Source of the DNA: Micromonospora sp. CPCC 205371
Lineage (GTDB): Bacteria; Actinomycetota; Actinomycetes; Mycobacteriales; Micromonosporaceae
Direction: 5' to 3'
Assembly (NCBI RefSeq): GCF_026130045.1
Contig: NZ_JAIBNX010000004.1
Span: 64,273-120,124, forward strand
DNA: 55,852 nt
Both the position numbers and the translations under genes were made by a program. The notes below the pieces were generated by a model, which saw nothing but the letters and a program-made list of their open reading frames with translations, ran no database searches and was not told the origin of the DNA. Shown here one piece after another: positions 16,388 through 25,107 of the stretch; the stretch's first letter is position 1, and every line of letters starts with the position of its first letter.

Positions 16388-16591
16388 ATGTCCACCCGCC
16401 CACCGTCGCCGCCCTGGCACGGCGCGGTGTTCACCGGGGCACTGTTCGGCGCCGCCGCATGGCTGCTGGCCTACACGCTGTTGTCGATCGGCCCCGTGGA
16501 AGCGCTCGGCGCCTGGAACTACGTGGGCGTTCTCGCCCTCACGCTGGCGGCTTCGATCGCCGCAGCGTTCTGGCGCGGCGAGCACCGGTAG
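16388..16591 (+). CDS. Small two-span membrane protein
   Basis: 67 residues. A short proline-rich N-terminus (MSTRPPSPPWHG) precedes two hydrophobic segments (about residues 11-31 and 40-60) and a charged tail, WRGEHR. It is divergent from alkB with 76 bases between the starts. A frame starting at 16352 is possible, but the ATG at 16388 fits the hydrophobic pattern better. I do not recognise a family. It might be a small accessory membrane protein or an unimportant small ORF. Confidence 0.5.
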   Translation: MSTRPPSPPWHGAVFTGALFGAAAWLLAYTLLSIGPVEALGAWNYVGVLALTLAASIAAAFWRGEHR

Positions 16592-16596
16592 ATCCC

Positions 16597-16605
16597 GAAA
16601 GTTTC
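16597..16605. promoter_or_regulatory. GAAAGTTTC box (distal) of the LPMO/GH5 operon
   Basis: Palindromic 9-mer, with a C before it, directly after the stop of the small membrane protein. It is about 90 bases upstream of the predicted start site of the LPMO gene. It is one of five intergenic copies of GAAASTTTC in the window, all next to polysaccharide-degradation operons. Confidence 0.6.
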
Positions 16606-16620
16606 CCGGCCAATGCCGTA

Positions 16621-16634
16621 GATAGGTATCTATC
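16621..16634. promoter_or_regulatory. Near-palindrome GATAGGTATCTATC
   Basis: A 14-base sequence symmetrical except for one base pair, lying between the two GAAASTTTC boxes and just upstream of the likely -35 element of the LPMO gene. It could be a second regulator's site. It has no counterpart elsewhere that I noticed. Confidence 0.35.
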
Positions 16635-16654
16635 GCACCCTTGATGCACATCCA

Positions 16655-16683
16655 TTGACGTGAATCTAGGAAAGGCGTACGGT
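16655..16683 (+). promoter_or_regulatory. Candidate promoter TTGACG-N17-TACGGT for the LPMO/GH5 operon
   Basis: A -35-like TTGACG (16655-16660) and a -10-like TACGGT (16678-16683) are separated by 17 bases. The GAAACTTTC box at 16693-16701 falls around the expected transcription start, a classic repressor position. This is visual assignment only. Confidence 0.45.
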
Positions 16684-16692
16684 GCCGGCACA

Positions 16693-16701
16693 GAAACTTT
16701 C
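16693..16701. promoter_or_regulatory. GAAACTTTC box (proximal) of the LPMO/GH5 operon
   Basis: Palindromic box followed by G, giving GAAACTTTCG. It lies about 80 bases before the LPMO start codon and roughly ten bases downstream of the candidate -10. Similar CGAAA/TTTCG boxes are known upstream of streptomycete xylanase genes. Binding by a LacI-type repressor is inferred. Confidence 0.6.
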
Positions 16702-16780
16702 GCTGCGGGAGCCATGCAGCGTTCGCGGAGGCAGGGCAAAGCGTCCGCGGGCACCCCCCATCAGGACTACTGGAGGGTCC

Positions 16781-17821
16781 ATGTCTTCTGTCGCACTCTC
16801 GCGCCGGCTGCTGGCCGTCGCCGCTCTGGCCCTGGTCTCGCTGACCGTCCTACTGATCGACGCCCGACCCGCCGACGCGCACGGTTCCGCGATCGACCCG
16901 CCATCACGCCACTACGGCTGCGCCACCCGTTGGGTGGACTGGCTGAACCCGGCCATGAAGGTCCAGGACCCCATGTGCTGGCAGGCCTACCAGGCGAACC
17001 CGGCCGCGATGTGGACCTGGAACGGCCTCATCCAAGACAACGTAAACAACGACCACCAGGCCCGAGTGCCGGACGGCCAGCTGTGCGGCGGCGGTGACGA
17101 CACGTACGCCGCCCTGGACAACCCCGGACTCTGGCGTGCCCAGAACGTCAACAACACCTTCACCTGGACCATGCACGACCAGGCCCGCCACGGCGCGGCG
17201 TACATCCGCATCTACGTCACCAAGCAGGGCTTCGACCCGGTCACCCAGCGGCTGCGCTGGAGCGACCTGGAGCTCGTGAAGGACACCGGCGCGTTCCCGG
17301 ACTCCGGGTGGCCCACCAGGCCGAACGACCCGCTGCTCAACGGCGTCGACTACGGGCCCTTCCAGATCAGCGCACCCGGACGCACCGGCCGGCACATCGT
17401 GTACGCCGTGTGGCGCGCCGGGCACGCCGACCAGAACTACTACATGTGCTCGGACGTGCGGTTCCCCGGCGGCCCGCCGGACCCGACGACCCCGCCGCCG
17501 TCATCGCCCCCGCCGAACGCCGGCTGCTCGGCCACGTACGCCCTCACCAGCCAGTGGAACGGCGGCTACCAGGCCGAGGTGAAGGTGACCGCCGGTTCGA
17601 GCCCGGTCACCGGCTGGGCGGTCACCCTGCGGTTCCCCGACGGGCAGACGATCGGCCAGATCTGGAGCGCCTCGGTCACCGCGGACGGCGGCACCTGGAC
17701 CGCTCGAAACGTCGACTACAACGGCAATCTCGCCGCTGGCGCGAGCACGACCTTCGGCTTCGTCGGTCAATGGCTCGGCACGAACGGCGCCCCCACCCTG
17801 AGCTGTGCGGCAACGAGCTGA
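16781..17821 (+). CDS. AA10 lytic polysaccharide monooxygenase with C-terminal CBM2
   Basis: 346 residues, ATG preceded by GGAGGG. The signal peptide is cut at ADA|HGSAID, leaving His34 as the mature N-terminal residue. With His137 in QARHGAAYIRIYVT it forms the copper histidine brace that oxidatively cleaves crystalline cellulose or chitin. The catalytic domain runs to about residue 225. A proline/threonine linker follows, and then a CBM2 (GCSATYALTSQWNGGYQAEVKV ... TFGFVGQWLGTNGAP) with the exposed tryptophans typical of cellulose binding. The adjacent GH5 and the CBM2 favour cellulose over chitin. The gene is ten bases upstream of the GH5 gene, so they are co-transcribed. Confidence 0.93.
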   Translation: MSSVALSRRLLAVAALALVSLTVLLIDARPADAHGSAIDPPSRHYGCATRWVDWLNPAMKVQDPMCWQAYQANPAAMWTWNGLIQDNVNNDHQARVPDGQLCGGGDDTYAALDNPGLWRAQNVNNTFTWTMHDQARHGAAYIRIYVTKQGFDPVTQRLRWSDLELVKDTGAFPDSGWPTRPNDPLLNGVDYGPFQISAPGRTGRHIVYAVWRAGHADQNYYMCSDVRFPGGPPDPTTPPPSSPPPNAGCSATYALTSQWNGGYQAEVKVTAGSSPVTGWAVTLRFPDGQTIGQIWSASVTADGGTWTARNVDYNGNLAAGASTTFGFVGQWLGTNGAPTLSCAATS

Positions 17822-17831
17822 GGAGCACTTA

Positions 17832-19943
17832 GTGAGCTTGGAAGGCATACGAAAAACCCGGTGGCGGCTCGGCGCGCTCGCCGGTGGCGTGGCCGCACTG
17901 CTGGTGGCCGGGATGGCCATGGCGGTGAACGCCCAGGCCGCGGCCGGCTGCCGGGTGGCATACGCGACGGGCTCCCAGTGGCCGGGCGGCTTCACTGCCA
18001 ACGTCAGCGTGACCAACCTCGGCGATCCGGTGAACGGCTGGAGTCTGGTGTGGACGTTCCCGTCCGGCCAGCGCGTCACCCAGGCGTGGAACGCCATGGT
18101 CACCGCCTCGGGAGACCAGCACACCGCGACGAACGCCAGCTACAACGCGGCGATCGCCACGAACGCCACGGTCTCGTTCGGCTTCAACGGGTCGTGGTCG
18201 GGCACCAACACGGCACCGACGTCGTTCGCGCTCAACGGCGTGGCCTGCACCGGCGATGTGGGCGGCACGACGTCGCCGTCCGTGTCGCCCTCGGTGTCGC
18301 CGTCTGTGTCGCCGTCTTCGTCCCCCTCGGCGTCGCCCTCGACATCTCCGCAGCCGGGCAACCCGATGGCGACGGTGGCCGCGATGGAGCCGGGCTGGAA
18401 CCTGGGCAACACGCTCGACGCGATCCCCGACGAGACGGCCTGGGGCAACCCGCTGACCACTCAGGCACTGCTGCGCCACGTGCGGTCGCAGGGGTACAAG
18501 AGCATCCGGCTCCCGGTCACCTGGAGCAACCACCACGGCCCGGCACCCGCCTACACCATCGACGCGACCTGGCTCAACCGCGTACGCCAGATCGTCGACT
18601 GGTCCCTGCAAGAAGACCTCTACGTGCTGATCAACCTCCACCACGACTCCTGGCAGTGGATCAACACGTATCCCAGTGACCGCGCGAACGTGATGAACCG
18701 GTACCGGGCACTGTGGACCCAGCTCTCCACGACGTTCCGCGGCTACTCCGGCCGGGTCCTGTTCGAGAGCATCAACGAACCGCAGTTCGCCAACGTCACC
18801 GACGACCAGGCATACACGCTCCTGAACGAGCTCAACGTCGAGTTCGTTCGCATCGTGCGGCAGTCGGGTGGCAACAACGCGACCCGCGTGCTCGTGCTGC
18901 CCACCCTGTACACCAACGCCGAGCAGGGCCGGCTGGACGCCTTGAACGCCACGTTCAACCAGCTGGGCGACCCCAACCTCGCCGCCACCGTCCACTTCTA
19001 CGGGTGGTGGCCGTTCAGCGTCAACATCGCCGGCGGCACCCGCTACGACTCCAATGTGGAGCAGGACCTGACCGGTACCTTCGACCGGGTCCAGAACGCG
19101 TTCGTCAATCGCGGGATACCGGTCATCATCGGCGAGTGGGCCCTGCTCAACTGGGACCACAACCGGCCAGGCGTCATCGAGCGCGGCGAGTTCCTCAAGT
19201 TCCTGGAGGCGGTCGGCTACCACGCCCGGATCAGAAACCTCACCACGATGGTGTGGGACGCCGGTCAGTTCCTCAACCGCAACACGTTGCAGTGGCGCGA
19301 CCAGGGCGTGTACGAGATGTTCAAAGCGAGCTGGACGACCCGCTCCGGCACCGCGTCGTCGGACCAGGTCTACGTGCCTCGCGGCACCGCCATCACCAGC
19401 AAGACGCTCACGCTCAACCTCAACGGCACGACCTTCCGCGGACTGTGGCAGGGCAACACCCAGCTCGCCAACGGCGCCGACTACACGGTGTCGGGCACCA
19501 CGCTCACGCTCACCGCGCCGGCCCTGACACGACTGGCGGGCAACCGCGCCTACGGCGTGAACGCCACCATCGAAGCGCGCTTCTCCACCGGCGTGCCGTG
19601 GCAGATCAGCATCATCAGCAACGACCCGCCGACCCAGGCCGCCGCCTCGGGAACGACGAGCTCGTTCAGCATCCCCACCCAGTTCCGCGGTGACCAACTG
19701 GCCACCATGGAGGCCAAGTACGCCGACGGCACCGCCGCCGGACCCGCCAACTGGACCACCTACAAGGAGTTCTGGCAGCACTTCCAGCCCGACTACAACG
19801 CCAACGCCATCATCCTGAAGCCGGAGTTCTTCGCCGAGGTCAACGACGGCCGCGTCACCCTCACGTTCCACTTCTGGAGCGGCGCGATGATCACGTACTT
19901 CATCACGAAGTCCGGCACCTCGGTGACCGGCAGTACCACCTAA
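17832..19943 (+). CDS. Secreted CBM2-GH5-X2-CBM46 endo-beta-glucanase/xyloglucanase
   Basis: 703 residues from a GTG with GGAG six bases upstream. Order: signal peptide; CBM2 (about 40-140); Ser-Pro linker; GH5 catalytic domain (about 180-510) with acid/base Glu316 in INEPQF and nucleophile Glu435 in IIGEWALL; X2/Ig-like domain (about 515-605, SKTLTLNLNGTTF ... GADYTVSG); and a CBM46-like tail (VTLTFHFWSGAMITYFITKSG). The order GH5, Ig-like, CBM46 is that of known GH5_4 enzymes, which hydrolyse beta-1,4-glucan, mixed-linkage glucan or xyloglucan. It follows the LPMO in the same operon. A paralogue without CBM2 lies at 40487-42223. Confidence 0.93.
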   Translation: MSLEGIRKTRWRLGALAGGVAALLVAGMAMAVNAQAAAGCRVAYATGSQWPGGFTANVSVTNLGDPVNGWSLVWTFPSGQRVTQAWNAMVTASGDQHTATNASYNAAIATNATVSFGFNGSWSGTNTAPTSFALNGVACTGDVGGTTSPSVSPSVSPSVSPSSSPSASPSTSPQPGNPMATVAAMEPGWNLGNTLDAIPDETAWGNPLTTQALLRHVRSQGYKSIRLPVTWSNHHGPAPAYTIDATWLNRVRQIVDWSLQEDLYVLINLHHDSWQWINTYPSDRANVMNRYRALWTQLSTTFRGYSGRVLFESINEPQFANVTDDQAYTLLNELNVEFVRIVRQSGGNNATRVLVLPTLYTNAEQGRLDALNATFNQLGDPNLAATVHFYGWWPFSVNIAGGTRYDSNVEQDLTGTFDRVQNAFVNRGIPVIIGEWALLNWDHNRPGVIERGEFLKFLEAVGYHARIRNLTTMVWDAGQFLNRNTLQWRDQGVYEMFKASWTTRSGTASSDQVYVPRGTAITSKTLTLNLNGTTFRGLWQGNTQLANGADYTVSGTTLTLTAPALTRLAGNRAYGVNATIEARFSTGVPWQISIISNDPPTQAAASGTTSSFSIPTQFRGDQLATMEAKYADGTAAGPANWTTYKEFWQHFQPDYNANAIILKPEFFAEVNDGRVTLTFHFWSGAMITYFITKSGTSVTGSTT
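18268..18357 (+). repeat. Ser-Pro-Val linker repeat between CBM2 and GH5
   Basis: Near-tandem codons for SPS, VSPS and similar units (about nine short repeats of tcgccgtc-like DNA) encode the flexible linker. Such linkers are a usual feature of actinobacterial cellulases and are prone to slippage. Confidence 0.8.
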
Positions 19944-19952
19944 CCCCTGACT

Positions 19953-19989
19953 GCCGCCCGGTCCGAGGGTGGGTCCCGGGCCGGGCGGC
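19953..19989 (+). terminator. Hairpin terminator after the LPMO-GH5 operon
   Basis: GCCGCCCGG (19953-19961) pairs perfectly with CCGGGCGGC (19981-19989) across a 19-base loop, starting ten bases after the GH5 stop. It lacks a U-run, as is common for terminators in high-GC actinobacteria. Confidence 0.6.
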
Positions 19990-20066
19990 TCCTCGTTGTG
20001 GGTACCGTTCTCCGCGATCTTCGCCGAGCAAAGAACGCTTGTCCCTGGCATCGATGTCCACCTATA

Positions 20067-20084
20067 GTGGGCAACGTTTCCCAC
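20067..20084. promoter_or_regulatory. Near-perfect palindrome GTGGGCAACGTTTCCCAC upstream of the polyesterase gene
   Basis: An 18-base dyad with one mismatched pair and central AACGTT, ending 13 bases before the start codon. This position would block transcription or translation initiation if bound. A central CG within a compact dyad is typical of LacI-family operators. It differs from the GAAASTTTC boxes, so this gene may have its own regulator. Confidence 0.55.
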
Positions 20085-20097
20085 ACAGGGAGGATCG

Positions 20098-21306
20098 ATG
20101 AGACGGTTATGGACGATCGCATCCGTCGCCGCACTTCTGTGCGGCGCCGGTGTCGCGGTGGCACTGGAGGCCTCCGCCGCTGACAACCCGTACCAGCGGG
20201 GTCCGGACCCCACCCCGCAGAGCATCTCCGCGCCGACCGGGCCGTTCGCCACCGCGTCGGTCACCGTGCCGCGCCAGGGCAACTTCGGCGGTGGGGTCAT
20301 CTACTACCCGACCGACACCAGCCAGGGCACCTTCGGCGCGGTCGCCATCTCCCCCGGCTTGAACGGCACCTGGCCAGGCATCGCATGGCTGGGCCCGAGG
20401 CTCTCCTCGCAGGGCTTCGTCGTGTTCGGGATCGACACCCTCGGGCTCAGCGACAGCACCGCGAGCCGCGGCTCCCAGCTGCTGGCCGCGCTGGACTACC
20501 TGACGCAGACCAGCTCGGTGCGTACCCGGGTCGACAGCAGCCGGCTGGCGGTCGCCGGCCACTCCATGGGAGGTGGCGGCGCCTTCGAAGCGGCCCTCCG
20601 GCGGCCCGCGCTCAAGGCCGCGATCCCCAACGCGCCATTCTTCCCGGGCAGCGCGTCCAACGTCCGCGTGCCGACGCTGATCACCGCGATGCAGAACGAC
20701 AGCCTGGTGGGTCAGAACCGCAACGCGTACAACGGCATCCCGGCCGGGGTCGAGAAGGCGTACGTCGAGCTCGCCGGCGCGGGCCACAACCAGATCGGAC
20801 AGCCGACCACCGCGATCGCCCGCAACTGGATTCCGTGGCTGAAGATCTTCGTGGACAGCGACGCCCGCTACCACCAGTTCCTCTGCCCGACGACAGACAT
20901 GTCCGGCCTGTCGCAGTACCTCAACACCTGCCCGCTGATCAGCACGACACCACCGACCTCCAGCCCGTCGGCGCAGCCGACCACACCCGGCCCGACGGGG
21001 CCGCCACCGGGCGGCGCGTGCGCGGCCACCTATCGCACCGTCAACTCCTGGTCCGACGGCTACCAGGGTGAGATGACGGTCCAGGCCGGCTCATCGGCGA
21101 TCAACGGCTGGACGGTCCGCTGGACCATGAGTGGCGGCCAGACGATCAGCCAGGTCTGGAACGGCACGCTGGTCGCCGGCAGCGGCGCGGCGGCGGTGCG
21201 AAACGTCGCTTACAACGGCTCCCTGGCGGCCGGCGCGTCCACCACGTTCGGCTTCATCAGCAGCGGCACCCCGTCCGCCACGTCCATCACCTGCGGCAGC
21301 CCGTAG
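20098..21306 (+). CDS. Secreted cutinase / PET-hydrolase-like polyesterase with C-terminal CBM2
   Basis: 402 residues, GAGG before the ATG. The signal peptide ends about EASAA. The mature N-terminus NPYQRGPDPTPQSI and the alpha/beta-hydrolase body match the Thermobifida-type cutinases: FGGGVIYYP, VAISPGLNGT, GFVVFGIDT, GHSMGGGG (Ser156), Asp201 in MQNDS, His230 in AGAGHN, and Cys263/Cys278 in FLCP and NTCPL. These enzymes hydrolyse cutin and synthetic aliphatic or aromatic polyesters. The aromatic clamp residues differ: the usual Tyr after SPG is Leu88 here, and the usual Trp of the T-P-W loop is Phe181. A Ser/Thr/Pro linker and a CBM2 (about 308-402) follow, which should hold it on plant cell wall. 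It has its own promoter region. Confidence 0.9.
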   Translation: MRRLWTIASVAALLCGAGVAVALEASAADNPYQRGPDPTPQSISAPTGPFATASVTVPRQGNFGGGVIYYPTDTSQGTFGAVAISPGLNGTWPGIAWLGPRLSSQGFVVFGIDTLGLSDSTASRGSQLLAALDYLTQTSSVRTRVDSSRLAVAGHSMGGGGAFEAALRRPALKAAIPNAPFFPGSASNVRVPTLITAMQNDSLVGQNRNAYNGIPAGVEKAYVELAGAGHNQIGQPTTAIARNWIPWLKIFVDSDARYHQFLCPTTDMSGLSQYLNTCPLISTTPPTSSPSAQPTTPGPTGPPPGGACAATYRTVNSWSDGYQGEMTVQAGSSAINGWTVRWTMSGGQTISQVWNGTLVAGSGAAAVRNVAYNGSLAAGASTTFGFISSGTPSATSITCGSP

Positions 21307-21383
21307 CTACCCCTTGTCGGGGCAGACGTAGCCAGGGGTTTCGGTATCGATCACGATGCGAACATAGGTATCTCCGCTGGGCT

Positions 21384-21415
21384 CATCGGCGTGGGCGGCA
21401 CCGCCCACGCCGATG
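21384..21415. terminator. Strong bidirectional hairpin terminator between convergent genes
   Basis: CATCGGCGTGGGCGG (21384-21398) and its exact complement (21401-21415) form a 15-base-pair stem with a two-base turn. It lies between the end of the polyesterase gene and the end of the alcohol dehydrogenase gene, in a 236-base gap with no other feature. It can serve both transcripts. Confidence 0.75.
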
Positions 21416-21542
21416 GCCCTCGTGACGGGGGCTCCGGCGAAAACGCGCCCTGGGAAGATCCGGGGGCGGGGACGCCTCGCTGTGTGCACCCATTCGAGGC
21501 TATGAGCCGGACGTCGCACGAGGGAGGCCCTGTCAGTACACC

Positions 21543-22586
21543 TCAGCGCAGCGAGTCGATGTCGATCACGAACCGGTACCGGACATCGGAGGACAGCACC
21601 CGCTCGTACGCGTCGTTCACGGCCTCCGCGCCGATGACCTCGACCTCGGGTGCGATGCCGTGCTCGGCACAGAAGTCCAGCATCTGCTGGGTCTCGGCGA
21701 TGCCGCCGATGCTCGAGCCGGCGAACGAGCGCCGGTTGTTGAACAGCGCGAACACCCGTACCGGCAGCGGCTCCGGCGGGGCCCCGACGTTGACCAGGGT
21801 GCCGTCCAGGCGCAGCAGGCCCAGGTAGGCGTCGACGTCGATCGGCGCGCTGACCGTGTTGATGATCAGGTCGAAGGTGTTGGCGAGGGCCTCGAACGTC
21901 ACCGGATCGCTGGTCGCGTGGTAGTGCTCGGCGCCGAAGCGCAAGCCATCGTCCTTCTTGCCCAGCGTCTGCGACAGCACGGTCACCTCCGCGCCCATCG
22001 CCACGGCGATCTTTACCGCCATGTGGCCCAGACCACCCATGCCGACCACGGCGACCTTCGTGCCCGGGCCGGCGTTCCAGTGCGCCAGCGGCGAATAGGT
22101 GGTGATCCCGGCGCACAGCAGCGGGGCGACCGCCTCGTGCGGGATGGCGTCGGGGACCCGCAGCACGAAGTCCTGGTCGACCACGATGTGCGTCGAATAC
22201 CCGCCCTGGGTGACGGTGCCGTCGCGGTCGACGCTCGCGTAGGTCCCTACGTTGCCCGGCAGGCAGTACTGCTCCTGCCCGGCGCGGCAGTTCTCGCACT
22301 CGCGGCACGAGTTGACCATGCAGCCCACGCCGACACGATCACCGACCGCGTGCCGGGTCACCTCGGCGCCGACCTCCGTGACATGCCCGACGATCTCATG
22401 GCCGACCGTGAGCGGGTATGGCACGGCGCCCCAGTCGCCTCGCACGGTGTGGATGTCGGAATGGCAGATCCCGGCATAGGTGATCTCGATCAGCACATCG
22501 CGTGCCCCGAGGTCACGCCGCTCGATCGTGGTGCGCACGAGCGGCTCGGTGGCGGACGGCGCGGCGATGGCATTGACGGTGAAAAT
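21543..22586 (-). CDS. Zinc-dependent alcohol dehydrogenase (AdhC/CAD-like), probable ATT start
   Basis: 347 residues, medium-chain dehydrogenase/reductase. Catalytic zinc ligands are seen in [12 protein letters not shown] and GHEIVGHV, the structural zinc site in [20 protein letters not shown], and the nucleotide loop in [12 protein letters not shown]. The family (mycobacterial AdhC, cinnamyl-alcohol dehydrogenases) interconverts aromatic or aliphatic alcohols and aldehydes, usually with NADP(H). No ATG, GTG or TTG lies at the conserved N-terminus. The reading is GGAGG, six bases, then ATT TTC ACC GTC AAT, so ATT appears to be the start. The alternative is an in-frame GTG inside livF that adds about 33 unconserved residues. 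It is 31 bases downstream of the LIV ATPase gene and is probably the last gene of that operon. Confidence 0.85.
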   Translation of the reverse strand: MFTVNAIAAPSATEPLVRTTIERRDLGARDVLIEITYAGICHSDIHTVRGDWGAVPYPLTVGHEIVGHVTEVGAEVTRHAVGDRVGVGCMVNSCRECENCRAGQEQYCLPGNVGTYASVDRDGTVTQGGYSTHIVVDQDFVLRVPDAIPHEAVAPLLCAGITTYSPLAHWNAGPGTKVAVVGMGGLGHMAVKIAVAMGAEVTVLSQTLGKKDDGLRFGAEHYHATSDPVTFEALANTFDLIINTVSAPIDVDAYLGLLRLDGTLVNVGAPPEPLPVRVFALFNNRRSFAGSSIGGIAETQQMLDFCAEHGIAPEVEVIGAEAVNDAYERVLSSDVRYRFVIDIDSLR

Positions 22587-22617
22587 AATGGTCCTCCGAT
22601 GTGTCGCTGACCTACCG

Positions 22618-23358
22618 TCAGTATGCCCGGGCGCTACCGCCCAGGTAGAGGTCGGCCAGGTCAGGGTTCGCGAGGAGGTCACCCGCCGGGCCCTCGATGT
22701 GGACCTTGCCGAGGTCGAGCACGCAGCCGATATCGGCGATCTCCAGCGCGCGGCGGGCGTTCTGCTCGACCAGCAGTACGGCCGTGCCGGCGTCCCGCAT
22801 TCGCACCACCTGGTCGAACACCGTGCCGGCCGTCTTCGGGTCCAGGCCCATCGAGGGCTCATCGAGCAGCACGACACTCGGGTCCACCATGAGCGAGCGG
22901 GCGAACTCCACCTGCTTCTGCTGACCGCCGGAGAGCAGACCGGCGAGCGACTTCCAGCGTTCGGCCACCACCGGGAAGAGTTCCTTCACGAAGTCGGTCC
23001 GGCGAGCCACGAAGGCCTTGTCGCGGACGGTGTACGCACCAGCGGCCACGTTCTCCGCGACCGTCATCTCGGGAAACACGCTGTGGCCCTGCAGCACGTG
23101 GGCGACCCCGTGGGTGGCGAGCATCCGCCGCGGGCCTTCGCCCGTGACGTCGCGGCCGTTCACCCGTATCCGGCCCGACCGCGGCTTAAGCAGCCCGCTG
23201 GCTACCTTGAGTGCGGTGGACTTGCCGGCCCCGTTTGGGCCGACCAGGCAGACGATCGTGGCGGGCGGCACCCGCACGGTGAGGCCGCGCAGCACTAGGG
23301 CAGCGCGCCCGTAACCGGCCTCGACGCTGTCCAACTCCAGCAGCGGCTCAGACGCCAA
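22618..23358 (-). CDS. livF: LIV-type ABC transporter ATPase (LivF)
   Basis: 246 residues from a TTG with GGAGG six bases upstream. Walker A is GPNGAGKST, the signature LSGGQQ and Walker B VVLLDEP, followed by the LIV-family [14 protein letters not shown]. It is the second cytoplasmic ATPase of a hydrophobic-amino-acid/amide-type importer. It overlaps the preceding livG by 11 bases, so the two are translated together. All five subunits of the importer are encoded consecutively in this run. Confidence 0.94.
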   Translation of the reverse strand: MASEPLLELDSVEAGYGRAALVLRGLTVRVPPATIVCLVGPNGAGKSTALKVASGLLKPRSGRIRVNGRDVTGEGPRRMLATHGVAHVLQGHSVFPEMTVAENVAAGAYTVRDKAFVARRTDFVKELFPVVAERWKSLAGLLSGGQQKQVEFARSLMVDPSVVLLDEPSMGLDPKTAGTVFDQVVRMRDAGTAVLLVEQNARRALEIADIGCVLDLGKVHIEGPAGDLLANPDLADLYLGGSARAY

Positions 23359-24085
23359 GGTACGCCTCCAGGACGCGTGGGTCCGCCCGGATGACCGGCG
23401 GCGGCCCCGCTGCGATGGGGCGGCCCCGGTCGAACACGACGACGTGGTCGCTCAGGCTCATGACCAGGTCCATGTTGTGCTCCACGATGAGAAAGGTCCT
23501 GCCCTCCTTGTTGAGCTGGCGCACGAGGGCGGCGATCCGTTCGATCAGTGCCGGGTTCACCCCGCCGGCCGGTTCGTCCAGCATGATGGTCTCTGGGTCT
23601 CCCATGAGCACACCGGCGAGTTCGAGCAGCTTCTGCTGGCCGTAGGAGAGGTTGCGGGCCTCCACGCCTTCGAGGTGGTCGATGCCGACCCGCCGCAACC
23701 AGCCGCGCGCCCGGTCCAGGTCGCTTCGGTTGTGGGAGTTGGCCAACTGCGCTCGCAGGCTGGTGGTGCGTACCGCGACGAGCATGTTGTCCAGGACGGT
23801 CATGCGCGGGAAGATCCGGCAGAGCTGGAAGCTGCGCCCGATGCCGGCGCGGGCGATCCGGTGCGGGGATCTGCCGGTGATGTCCTGGCCGCGGTACATC
23901 GCCCGGCCGGCATCCGGCTTGATCATGCCGGTGACACAGTTGAAGAAGGTGGTTTTGCCGGAGCCGTTCGGCCCGATCAACGCGTTGATCTTGCCATCCT
24001 GGAACGTCACCGTGGCGTCGTCGACGGCCACCACTCCGCCGAACGCCTTCGTCAGCCCCACCGTCTCCACGCTTCGCCGCGTCAT
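23348..24085 (-). CDS. livG: LIV-type ABC transporter ATPase (LivG)
   Basis: 245 residues. Walker A is GPNGSGKTT, the signature LSYGQQ and Walker B TIMLDEP, and the LivG-typical AGGVNPALIERI follows. The ATG overlaps the livM stop (ATGA) and has AGGAGG upstream. It pairs with LivF to power import through LivH/LivM. The family carries branched-chain amino acids, urea, short amides and, in some bacteria, aromatic acids. Confidence 0.94.
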   Translation of the reverse strand: MTRRSVETVGLTKAFGGVVAVDDATVTFQDGKINALIGPNGSGKTTFFNCVTGMIKPDAGRAMYRGQDITGRSPHRIARAGIGRSFQLCRIFPRMTVLDNMLVAVRTTSLRAQLANSHNRSDLDRARGWLRRVGIDHLEGVEARNLSYGQQKLLELAGVLMGDPETIMLDEPAGGVNPALIERIAALVRQLNKEGRTFLIVEHNMDLVMSLSDHVVVFDRGRPIAAGPPPVIRADPRVLEAYLGV

Positions 24086-25107
24086 CCCCGCACCTCCTCC
24101 TGCGAGCGCAGCTCGGCCGCCGTCGCCTCGCGGATCGAGGTGGCACGCGGCCGGAAAAGCCGGTTGTACACATCGGACAGTGCTGGGATGACGCCGTCCG
24201 GCATGAACAGGACCACGGCGGCCAGCAGCAGCCCGGTAGCGACCAGATGCAACTGCGTGCTGCCGTACTCGACCTTGAAGTACTCCAGGGCGGACCCGAC
24301 GACGAGGGCGCCAAGCAACGGGCCGAACAGGTGCCGTACGCCGCCCAGCAGCGCCATCAGCACCATGTACGCACCGGTCAGGATGGAGAACTGGAAGACC
24401 GGGTCGAGGTCGCCGAACCACAGGGCGTACAGGCCACCGCCGAGGGCGGTGAACGTCGCCGAGGCGACGAACGCCAGCAGCTTGAACGCGAACGTGGGGG
24501 TGCCGAGCGACTGGGCCTTGTCCTCGTCTTCGCGGATCGCTTTCAGCCCCATGCCGAACCGGGACCGGTCGATGACCCACCAGCTCAGCAGCGCGACCGC
24601 GAGCAGCGCGCAGAACAGGTAGAAGAAGACCAGGTGATGATCGGGGCGGCGGAGCCCGGGGAAGGGACGCGGCACGACGAGCCCGTTCGACCCGCCGGTG
24701 AATGAAGCCCAGCTCTGGAAGATCAACAGCAGGATCAGCACCAGCGAGATAGAGACGATGACGAAGGACGCGCCGCGCACCCGCAACGAGGCGATACCGA
24801 TCGGTACCGCCAGCGCGGCGACCAGCGCCGCGGACAGCAACAGCGCCGCGAAGCTCGGCAAGCCGGCCTTGATGATCAGCAGCCCGGTGCCGTACGCGCC
24901 GAGACCGACGTAGGCGCCATGGCCTAGCGAGATGTAGCCGGTGAAGCCGCCGACGAAGTTCCACGAGGTGGACAGCACCGCGTAGCTGGCGACCACCACG
25001 CCAGCGGACAGGATGTACGGGTTCGGTGCCAGCATCGGGAACGACAGGGCAAGCGCCGCTCCCGCCACCACGACGCTAAGCCGCAGGAGGCTAGAAACGC
25101 TGGGCAA
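24082..25107 (-). CDS. livM: LIV-type ABC transporter permease (LivM)
   Basis: 341 residues from a TTG with GGAGG five bases upstream. About eight to ten hydrophobic spans are visible, with the family motif WNFVGGFTGYISLGHGAYVGLGAY and the cytoplasmic ATPase-contact loop SRFGMGLKAIREDEDKAQSLG. It overlaps livH by 17 bases at its start and livG at its end. Confidence 0.93.
   Translation of the reverse strand: MPSVSSLLRLSVVVAGAALALSFPMLAPNPYILSAGVVVASYAVLSTSWNFVGGFTGYISLGHGAYVGLGAYGTGLLIIKAGLPSFAALLLSAALVAALAVPIGIASLRVRGASFVIVSISLVLILLLIFQSWASFTGGSNGLVVPRPFPGLRRPDHHLVFFYLFCALLAVALLSWWVIDRSRFGMGLKAIREDEDKAQSLGTPTFAFKLLAFVASATFTALGGGLYALWFGDLDPVFQFSILTGAYMVLMALLGGVRHLFGPLLGALVVGSALEYFKVEYGSTQLHLVATGLLLAAVVLFMPDGVIPALSDVYNRLFRPRATSIREATAAELRSQEEVRG

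Noticed and set aside
21307-21542. Short minus-strand peptide frame after the polyesterase gene
   Set aside because: It spans the strong hairpin, has no ribosome site and is only the tail of a shadow frame of the dehydrogenase gene.
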